Below are positions 1 through 4,034 of a stretch of 6,425 bases of DNA, in pieces. This DNA comes from Allobrachymonas sp. GTDB taxonomy: Bacteria > Pseudomonadota > Gammaproteobacteria > Burkholderiales > Burkholderiaceae_C. How positions within the stretch are numbered: the stretch's first letter is position 1; each line of letters opens with the position of its first letter. The stretch spans positions 1 through 6,425 of the forward strand of contig JAAUOI010000182.1 of assembly GCA_012036375.1 (NCBI GenBank), written 5' to 3'. The notes beneath the pieces were generated by a model that ran no database searches, had not been told where the DNA came from, and worked only from the letters and a program-made list of their open reading frames with translations. A program made the translations under genes and the position numbers.

Positions 1-103
1 CCGAAACAAGCCCTGCCACCGAGGGCACGAAGTTGCCAAGATCAACCGCACCGCCCACGCAGGCAATGAATTTCGCCGCCAGTATCCCGAGCCACGCTCC
101 AGA

Positions 104-457
104 ATGGGGCGTATGGTGATTGGCAGCTCTCGCGCCGCCTCTGCGAAGCATTACGGCGGGACGCGGCCTGACGGCCAGCCCAAGACGATGAAAGACATTT
201 TGCGGGATATTGATCGTTTGATCAGGGAATTGATGCGCACCAGCCGTGAGATTGCCGAGAATGAAATGCGTATTGCCAAAGCACAATTGGCGCGGATTGA
301 AGCTGAAACGCAGGCGATCCGAGCCGCCAACCACGCCGCCAGCATGGCTGGCATGGAGGGCATGGCGACGTTCTTTGCCAGTTATGACGCGGAAAAACCC
401 AGCGATTGCCCGAGGCCAAAAAGGCAGAGCCACCCAAGCCACGCGCCTACGGCCTAG
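104..457 (+). CDS. Hypothetical protein with long charged helix; probable N-terminal part of a frameshifted gene
   Basis: I do not recognise the family. The first ~27 residues are basic and Gly/Ser-rich. Residues ~28-76 form one long, strongly charged amphipathic helix, probably coiled coil, with runs such as DILRDIDRLIREL and KAQLARIEAETQAI. An Ala/Met/Gly-rich stretch follows (HAASMAGMEGMATFF). No signal peptide or membrane segment is visible. The frame is open to the left window edge without a stop, so the true start may lie upstream; the ATGs at 104, 113 and 188 have no clear ribosome binding site. After residue 101 (..AEKPSD) the translation turns into a low-quality Pro/Arg/Ser/His tail, while the neighbouring frame continues with a natural PEAKKAEPPKPRAYGL. 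The last ~17 residues are therefore probably out of frame, and this ORF and the next (406-825) are likely one gene of about 240 aa. Confidence 0.5.
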   Translation: MGRMVIGSSRAASAKHYGGTRPDGQPKTMKDILRDIDRLIRELMRTSREIAENEMRIAKAQLARIEAETQAIRAANHAASMAGMEGMATFFASYDAEKPSDCPRPKRQSHPSHAPTA

Positions 458-825
458 ACGTGGACACGCTACAAGCCATTCAAGACACGCAATTGATTCG
501 CAAGGCCTTTCATGCATGCCAAAGCGAAGAAAACGCCCAAGTCTATGAAGGCGTGTTGTTTGCCGTGCAGCAGTTGCCAGCAAACCATCCTGTGCGGCAA
601 CAGGCCAATCCCACGCTGCGCGAGTTGGTGAAGCAGCACACAGCAGACCATGACAAACGCTTTGATGCGGCAGCGGCGGAGTTTGGGCAATGGTTTACGC
701 AGGCAATGGACGAGCAGCAAACCGCGCAGGTTCAGGCGCAAATTGACTTGAACAGGCCGCCTTCGATGCGCTTGCCTTGGAAGCACCGCCCGCGCTACGT
801 GCCGAATTTCGCGAAGAAAGAATGA
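406..825 (+). CDS. Hypothetical protein; probable C-terminal part of the frameshifted gene starting upstream
   Basis: The ORF gives 139 aa from a TTG at 406. There is no ATG near its beginning and the frame is closed by a TGA at 385. The protein opens with a Lys/Pro/Ala linker (PEAKKAEPPKPRAYGLD) and continues as a mostly helical, Gln/Ala-rich soluble domain (residues ~18-110). It ends in a basic tail (LPWKHRPRYVPNFAKKE). The family is not recognised. Adding one T in the gattgcc at 404-410 joins it smoothly to the preceding ORF (..EKPSD-L-PEAKKAEPP..), a better explanation than two genes overlapping by 52 nt with an unsupported TTG start. The 3' end overlaps a small downstream ORF by ATGA at 822-825. 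Confidence is fair that this is coding and low on function. Confidence 0.5.
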   Translation: MPEAKKAEPPKPRAYGLDVDTLQAIQDTQLIRKAFHACQSEENAQVYEGVLFAVQQLPANHPVRQQANPTLRELVKQHTADHDKRFDAAAAEFGQWFTQAMDEQQTAQVQAQIDLNRPPSMRLPWKHRPRYVPNFAKKE

Positions 826-878
826 GCATGAACCGACCGCCCAACACCACCCACGAGGTCAAGCAGGCGTTAACCTGA
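822..878 (+). CDS. Very short ORF coupled by ATGA overlap; possibly a truncated gene start
   Basis: The ATG at 822 overlaps the TGA of the preceding ORF (ATGA), the usual geometry of translational coupling. The reading frame gives only 18 residues (MSMNRPPNTTHEVKQALT) before a TGA at 876-878. The end overlaps the 3' end of the convergent minus-strand gene. It may be the preserved beginning of a third operon gene cut off at a recombination junction near 860-880, or a chance ORF. Nothing in the peptide identifies a family. Confidence 0.2.
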   Translation: MSMNRPPNTTHEVKQALT

Positions 879-1148
879 CGAAAGGCCAAGAATGGATGTG
901 CTTTTCAAGCAATGACGCTTGGACTTTGTTCGTAAACTTCATCAGGCTCGAAAGTTTGGACTTCGGCAGAGCGATGTCGTCATCCGCTTGAACTAAAAAA
1001 TTGATCCACACGGCTGGATCGCCTGTTTCATCCTGCTCAAACTTGACTGAATAGCCTTTTACAAGCTCAGGAAAAGGCAAAGCCCCGAGCGTCTCGTCAA
1101 TGAGGCGCTTCTCGTCAATGGTGGAGTTGGCGTATCTACGGTTTCCAT
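859..1148 (-). pseudogene. Small hypothetical protein (~96 aa if restored), frame broken near its start
   Basis: The body reads as a compact, well-formed small domain: LGALPFPELVKGYSVKFEQ, then DETGDPAVWINFLV, a helix KSKLSSLMKFTNKVQASLLEK and a closing HSWPFVRLTPA. I do not know its function. The body frame is open back to ~1160 but has no ATG; the only conventional start is a TTG at 1080, inside what looks like a continuous motif (LGA-LPFPEL). A proper ATG at 1148 lies one frame off and gives METVDTPTPP. Adding one base near 1117 (ccacc before attgacgag) joins METVDTPTPP to IDEKRLIDETLGALPFPEL. A well-spaced promoter ends just before this ATG, supporting it as the true start. The gene converges on the plus-strand ORFs, its end overlapping 859-878. 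It is called broken because of the missing base; a sequencing error would make it an intact gene. Confidence 0.5.
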
Positions 1149-1155
1149 GACTTTG

Positions 1156-1184
1156 ATTCTATGTGAAGTTGGCGCGTCAATCAA
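1156..1184 (-). promoter_or_regulatory. Sigma-70-type promoter giving a nearly leaderless mRNA
   Basis: Read on the minus strand, there is a -35 TTGATT (1184-1179, 4/6 to consensus), a 17-nt spacer and a -10 TAGAAT (1161-1156, 5/6). Transcription would start about 6-7 nt downstream at ~1149-1150, one or two bases before the ATG at 1148. That would make the message leaderless and would explain why no Shine-Dalgarno sequence precedes the ATG. Confidence 0.45.
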
Positions 1185-1305
1185 TTCCAATCATGCGCTA
1201 TGATCCCTTAACTCGTGACCCGTTCCCGAGTAAGTATCCCGACTAACCCACCGATTTTGGGATGTTTTTTGAGAAAAAGACGATCTGAATCATGCACTTA
1301 GGATC

Positions 1306-1334
1306 GGGGTGGAAAATGCCCCATCAGCCACCCC
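1306..1334. repeat. Inverted repeat GGGGTGG...CCACCCC
   Basis: The 7-bp arms GGGGTGG (1306-1312) and CCACCCC (1328-1334) are perfectly complementary around a 15-nt loop that itself contains GCCCC, which could pair with the left GGGG instead. It sits just upstream of the strong hairpin at 1344-1377. It may be part of the same 3'-end structure or the remains of a structured RNA. I tried to fold a tRNA here and could not. Confidence 0.3.
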
Positions 1335-1343
1335 AAAAATTTG

Positions 1344-1377
1344 AAAAGCCCTTGAGTACTTCTCAAGGGCTTTTTTT
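1344..1377 (+). terminator. Strong rho-independent terminator, probably usable from both sides
   Basis: The arm AAAAGCCCTTGAG (1344-1356) pairs perfectly with CTCAAGGGCTTTT (1362-1374) around a 5-nt loop, TACTT, and a run of seven T (1371-1377) follows on the plus strand. On the minus strand the hairpin is followed by TTTTCAAATTTTT, so it can also stop transcription coming leftward from the dtd operon, which has no other obvious terminator after its stop at 1605. No plus-strand gene is recognisable in the few hundred bases upstream. Confidence 0.8.
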
Positions 1378-1404
1378 ATTGGGTTTTTAGAGCGTTTTAG
1401 GCTG

Positions 1405-1479
1405 ATGGCCGGCGTATTGATTGCGTGGGGTGCTATTGAATTAGGAGTTTTTTCACTCAACGAATTACTTGCGGAGTAG
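1405..1479 (+). CDS. Possible 24-aa hydrophobic membrane peptide
   Basis: The ATG at 1405 opens a short frame whose product is one membrane-like segment (MAGVLIAWGAIELGVF) followed by SLNELLAE, ending in TAG at 1477-1479. The frame stays open upstream to ~1345 but passes through the terminator hairpin. The composition looks like real protein, either a small membrane peptide or the end of a degraded membrane protein. Against it: no clear ribosome binding site (only TAGG, about 4 nt before ATG), no good promoter, and small size. Low confidence. Confidence 0.2.
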   Translation: MAGVLIAWGAIELGVFSLNELLAE

Positions 1480-1484
1480 TCACG

Positions 1485-1577
1485 GCGCTGGCAGCGCTTG
1501 GGCTATCCCCCTCCGCGAATGTCCTCCTGCGTGCTGCGCCCGCATTCCCCCTTTATTTCGCTGCGGTGGATAACCCA
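1485..1577. repeat. Nested palindromic element resembling a REP-type extragenic repeat
   Basis: The segment begins with a tight hairpin, GCGCT-ggc-AGCGC (1485-1497). A long imperfect stem follows: TGGGCTATCC (1499-1508) pairs with GGATAACCCA (1568-1577) with one G-U, and GCGAA (1515-1519) pairs with TTCGC (1557-1561). Inside, GAATG (1517-1521) can instead pair with CATTC (1543-1547), and GCG with CGC at 1529-1539. It lies in the 3' region of the dtd operon and encodes nothing obvious. This architecture is typical of repetitive extragenic palindromes, but only one copy is in the window, so repetition cannot be shown here. It could also protect the operon mRNA 3' end. Confidence 0.45.
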
Positions 1578-1604
1578 ATCACTGCCGACTGATTAAGGTT
1601 TTGA

Positions 1605-2048
1605 TTACGCCGTAATCCTGATCGGAATCGTCACGGGCCCATCGTTGATGAGCGAGACTTTCATATCAGCAGCGAATTGGCCGGTTTGCACGATAGGATG
1701 CACTGCACGCGCTTTTTCGACAAACAACTCATACAGCCTGCGCCCCTCATCCGGCGGCGCAGCTTGCGTAAAGCTCGGGCGATTGCCACCGCTCACATCG
1801 GCTGCCAAGGTGAACTGGCTCACGATCAGCAAACCACCACCCACATCTTGCACTGAACGATTCATCTTGCCGGCTTCGTCGCTGAAGATGCGCAGCTTGA
1901 GGATTTTGGCGAGCATTTTTTCTGCCAGCGCATCGGTATCACCGCGCTCGGCGCAGAGCAGGATGAGAAGGCCGAGGTTGATTTCGCCGATGGTTTGGCG
2001 CTCAACGCTGACGCTAGCTTGTTGAACACGCTGTAGGACTACAAACAT
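1605..2048 (-). CDS. dtd: D-aminoacyl-tRNA deacylase (D-Tyr-tRNA deacylase)
   Basis: This cytoplasmic homodimeric enzyme hydrolyses D-aminoacyl-tRNAs (D-Tyr-tRNA classically, and also Gly-tRNA-Ala), freeing the tRNA and keeping D-amino acids out of protein. The 147-aa length is normal for the family. Diagnostic signatures are present: the N-terminal QRV.ASV strand, RIFSDE.GKMN (53-63), the active-site SQFTLAAD (77-84), GNRPSF (88-93), F.ADM.VSLINDGPVT (125-140) with the Gly-cisPro pair of the active site, and a C-terminal IPIRI. The ATG start lies exactly after the TAA of the upstream ORF (zero spacing), with no strong ribosome binding site of its own, so translation probably depends on re-initiation or coupling. 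It is the last gene of the tyrS operon; grouping TyrRS with the enzyme that corrects D-Tyr charging is biochemically sensible. It appears intact. Confidence 0.95.
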   Translation of the reverse strand: MFVVLQRVQQASVSVERQTIGEINLGLLILLCAERGDTDALAEKMLAKILKLRIFSDEAGKMNRSVQDVGGGLLIVSQFTLAADVSGGNRPSFTQAAPPDEGRRLYELFVEKARAVHPIVQTGQFAADMKVSLINDGPVTIPIRITA

Positions 2049-2681
2049 TTATTGAGACGGGTTATCAAGACTAGCCATCAAACTACGTAGCTGAGTTAAT
2101 TGTTTAGTGGCGCTTGAAATATGCTGCAATTGCTCCGCTGCGCGCTTCAAGTCGCATCGCACCATGGCCAAGCGAATTTCTGACTCATTCGTTACAAGCC
2201 TTTGATCTCTTAAATTGATTACTTCATCAGAGTAATAATACTGCGATTGCAAATCGCGCTCACGAGTATTTACCCAATCATCGTTCTTGAATTTGCGTAC
2301 ATGCTCGAAGCCTTCGTCGCCGTTTTCATAGGCCCTCATGTCAGCCTCTACTGCGACTAAGAATTCTGGCTCGATGGATTTGAAGAAAACTCTCACTTCG
2401 CCAATACGATTCGCATGCTGCATAGCGCCAATCTGACGATAGCCAATCTCACACAAATCTAAAAATCTATGCCAGTGAGCGCTTGTTTCTGCAAATACTT
2501 GCACAAGACCACCGTCAGTATTTCTCCATTCCAAATACCCAACCGCATCCAAAGCAACAAGCATCTCAGGGCAATTTTTCATGCAGTCAAAATCAGCTTC
2601 ACTCCAGCTGTTGTAGTCAGCATTCTGTTGACGTAGCCAATCTTGAATCAGCTTGGCAAGCTGTTCGGATTTGGCGCTCAT
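2049..2681 (-). CDS. Unknown 210-aa protein inserted between tyrS and dtd
   Basis: The family is not recognised. The protein is soluble, acidic to neutral and rich in Trp/Tyr, with no signal peptide or membrane segment. The N-terminal half contains WLRQQNADYNSWSEADFD (residues 15-32), LVALDAVGYLEWRNTDGG (41-58) and HWHRFLDLCEIGYRQIG. The C-terminal ~50 residues look like a charged helix or coiled coil (IRLAMVRCDLKRAAEQLQ). The ATG overlaps the tyrS stop (ATGA, 2678-2681), with an AAGG at 2692-2695 as a plausible ribosome binding site. Its TAA directly abuts the dtd ATG. A hand count gives ~44% GC for 2161-2460, against ~61% for 3481-3660 in tyrS, so the base composition differs from its operon neighbours. 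In related bacteria I expect tyrS and dtd to be close neighbours, so this looks like an acquired ORF that was fitted seamlessly into the operon. Coding status is well supported by length and junctions; function is unknown. Confidence 0.75.
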   Translation of the reverse strand: MSAKSEQLAKLIQDWLRQQNADYNSWSEADFDCMKNCPEMLVALDAVGYLEWRNTDGGLVQVFAETSAHWHRFLDLCEIGYRQIGAMQHANRIGEVRVFFKSIEPEFLVAVEADMRAYENGDEGFEHVRKFKNDDWVNTRERDLQSQYYYSDEVINLRDQRLVTNESEIRLAMVRCDLKRAAEQLQHISSATKQLTQLRSLMASLDNPSQ

Positions 2682-3934
2682 GCCAAACTTACCTTCGCAA
2701 ACTTTCTCTTGCCCACCTGCATCACATAAGTCCCCGCGCCAAGCTTGAGGGCTTTGTCGCTGATGGCTGTGCCGTCCACGCGAACAGCACCGCCGTCGAT
2801 GTGGCGGTTGGCTTCTCCGGTGGATTCTGTAAGTTTAGCGGCTTTGATGATGGCGCCGATGCCCATCTCGGGTGCGCCGTTGAGCGAGACCAAGACTTCA
2901 GGAATCTCATCGGGCACGCCGCCTTTGCTGCGGTTGATGAAGTCTTGTTCTGCCGCATCTGCCGCATCTGCCGAATGAAAGCGCGCCGTGATTTCTTTGG
3001 CGAGCAGGACTTTGGCTTCTTTAGGGTTGCGGCCGGCTTCAATTTCGCGTTTTAAAGCGGCGATGTCTTCCAACGATTTGAAGGAAAGTAGCTCATACCA
3101 ATTCCACATGAGCGTGTCGCTGATGGAGAGCACTTTGGCGAACATGGTGTTCGGAGCTTCAGTGATGCCGATGTAGTTGTTTTTGGACTTGCTCATTTTA
3201 TCCACGCCATCGAGGCCGACGAGGAGTGGCATGGTCAAGATGCATTGGGGCTCTTGGCCGTATTCTTGCTGGAGGTGGCGGCCCATGAGCAGGTTGAATT
3301 TTTGATCGGTGCCGCCGAGTTCTAAATCGCTTTTCAAGGCCACGCTGTCGTAGCCTTGCATGAGTGGGTAGAGGAATTCATGCACGCTGATGCTTTGGCC
3401 GGTGGTGAAGCGCTTGTGAAAATCATCGCGCTCCATCATGCGGGCGACGGTGTATTTGGCGGACAGTTCAATCATGCCGCGTGCGCCGAGCGGATCGCTC
3501 CATTCGCTGTTGTAGCGGATTTCGGTTTTGGTGGGGTCGAGCACGAGGCTGGCTTGTTTGTAGTAGGTTTTCGCGTTGTCTTCGATCTGCTCGCGGGTGA
3601 GCGGCGGGCGGGTGGAGTTGCGGCCAGATGGGTCGCCGATCATGCTGGTGAAATCGCCGATCAAGAAAATCACCGTGTGCCCCAAATCTTGGAGTTGGCG
3701 CATTTTGTTGAGCACCACCGTGTGGCCAACGTGCAGATCAGGCGCTGTGGGATCAAGGCCGAGCTTGATTCGCAGCGGAATACCTGTTTTTTCGCTCTTT
3801 TGCAGCTTTTTAAGCCACTCTTGCTGCGGCAGTAACTCTTCTACACCGCGCAGGCTCACTTGCATCGCCTGTTGGATGGCATCAGAAACTGAAGTATTAC
3901 TGGATACATGATTAGTTGTAAGTGGTTGATTCAT
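2678..3934 (-). CDS. tyrS: Tyrosine--tRNA ligase
   Basis: Class I aminoacyl-tRNA synthetase that joins L-Tyr to tRNA-Tyr using ATP in the cytoplasm, as a dimer. The 418-aa length is typical. In order: a variable N-terminal extension (1-50); the Rossmann catalytic domain with LGLDPTAPDLHVGH (58-71, HVGH being the HIGH signature) and GDFTSMIGDPSGRN (93-106); the tyrosine-pocket and ATP-site segments YPLMQGYDSVAL (189-200) and LGGTDQKFN (206-214); the KMSKS loop (246-250); and a C-terminal S4 RNA-binding domain (~353-417). KMSKS, rather than KFGKT as in E. coli TyrS, places it in the TyrZ-like subgroup. The ATG at 3934 is preceded by a weak GGGAAA. A short Ala/Asp-rich linker (residues ~321-329) comes from three tandem 9-bp units at 2950-2976. 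It is first in the operon, its TGA overlapping the next ATG. Confidence 0.97.
   Translation of the reverse strand: MNQPLTTNHVSSNTSVSDAIQQAMQVSLRGVEELLPQQEWLKKLQKSEKTGIPLRIKLGLDPTAPDLHVGHTVVLNKMRQLQDLGHTVIFLIGDFTSMIGDPSGRNSTRPPLTREQIEDNAKTYYKQASLVLDPTKTEIRYNSEWSDPLGARGMIELSAKYTVARMMERDDFHKRFTTGQSISVHEFLYPLMQGYDSVALKSDLELGGTDQKFNLLMGRHLQQEYGQEPQCILTMPLLVGLDGVDKMSKSKNNYIGITEAPNTMFAKVLSISDTLMWNWYELLSFKSLEDIAALKREIEAGRNPKEAKVLLAKEITARFHSADAADAAEQDFINRSKGGVPDEIPEVLVSLNGAPEMGIGAIIKAAKLTESTGEANRHIDGGAVRVDGTAISDKALKLGAGTYVMQVGKRKFAKVSLA
2950..2976. repeat. Three tandem 9-bp units inside tyrS
   Basis: On the plus strand, CTGCCGCAT (2950-2958), CTGCCGCAT (2959-2967) and CTGCCGAAT (2968-2976) follow head to tail. 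On the coding strand they encode the Ala-Asp-Ala repeats of the linker before the S4 domain. Nine-base units keep the frame, so copy number could vary without breaking the enzyme. Confidence 0.7.
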
Positions 3935-3970
3935 AAGTGTTTTCCCAGATGCACAGAAAATACCTTCAGC

Positions 3971-3976
3971 TATAAT
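3971..3976 (+). promoter_or_regulatory. Consensus -10 box upstream of the M23 peptidase gene
   Basis: A perfect TATAAT lies in the divergent region between tyrS and the peptidase gene, about 60 bp before the favoured GTG start. No good -35 is found at 16-18 bp spacing (gatgca at 3948-3953 is poor), so either an activator helps or the match is fortuitous. Transcription would begin near 3983. I could not assign a convincing tyrS promoter on the other strand; ATTATA on that strand overlaps the same bases. Confidence 0.4.
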
Positions 3977-4024
3977 CGATGCTCTTTTTGACTCATAGCG
4001 CTTGTCGCTTGGTTATGAAATTTT

Positions 4025-4028
4025 AAGG
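4025..4028 (+). promoter_or_regulatory. Ribosome binding site supporting the GTG start at 4035
   Basis: AAGG at 4025-4028 is followed by six bases and then GTG at 4035, in frame with the M23 peptidase. No in-frame ATG exists in the N-terminal region, so this is the best-supported start, ahead of TTG at 4002 or 4077. Confidence 0.45.
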
Positions 4029-4034
4029 CTAGTA

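Larger units (their letters stand above)
1149..1604. other. 456-bp intergenic region
   Basis: This region separates the left unknown genes from the dtd operon. It holds the promoter of the small minus-strand gene, a 7-bp inverted repeat, the strong terminator, a possible small hydrophobic ORF and the palindromic element, all listed separately. Bases ~1190-1300 show only a weak repeat (ATCCC at 1236-1240 with GGGAT at 1259-1263, then TTTTTT). No tRNA, attachment-site duplication or integrase is visible. Confidence 0.6.

Noticed and set aside
1..151. Minus-strand open frame giving a hydrophobic peptide (GAWLGILAAKFIACVGGAVD..)
   Set aside because: Its codons are the exact complements of the plus-strand frame, so a hydrophilic real frame automatically gives a hydrophobic mirror; the plus strand continues into a convincing coiled-coil protein.
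1236..1270. ATCCC...GGGAT followed by TTTTTT as a terminator
   Set aside because: Only a 5-bp stem with an 18-nt loop; too weak, and no gene needs it.
1200..1345. tRNA or tRNA-fragment attachment site, prompted by the ccatcagccacccc stretch
   Set aside because: No cloverleaf, anticodon arm or T-loop GTTCGA could be fitted, and no second copy of an att-like repeat or integrase is visible.
1292..1390. 32-codon plus-strand ORF starting MHLGSGWKMPHQPPQKF
   Set aside because: It reads straight through the terminator hairpin, has no ribosome binding site, and its second half is just the translated hairpin.
3356..3835. 159-aa plus-strand ORF opposite tyrS
   Set aside because: It is the antisense shadow of a strongly conserved tyrS coding region; composition and lack of signals do not support a gene.
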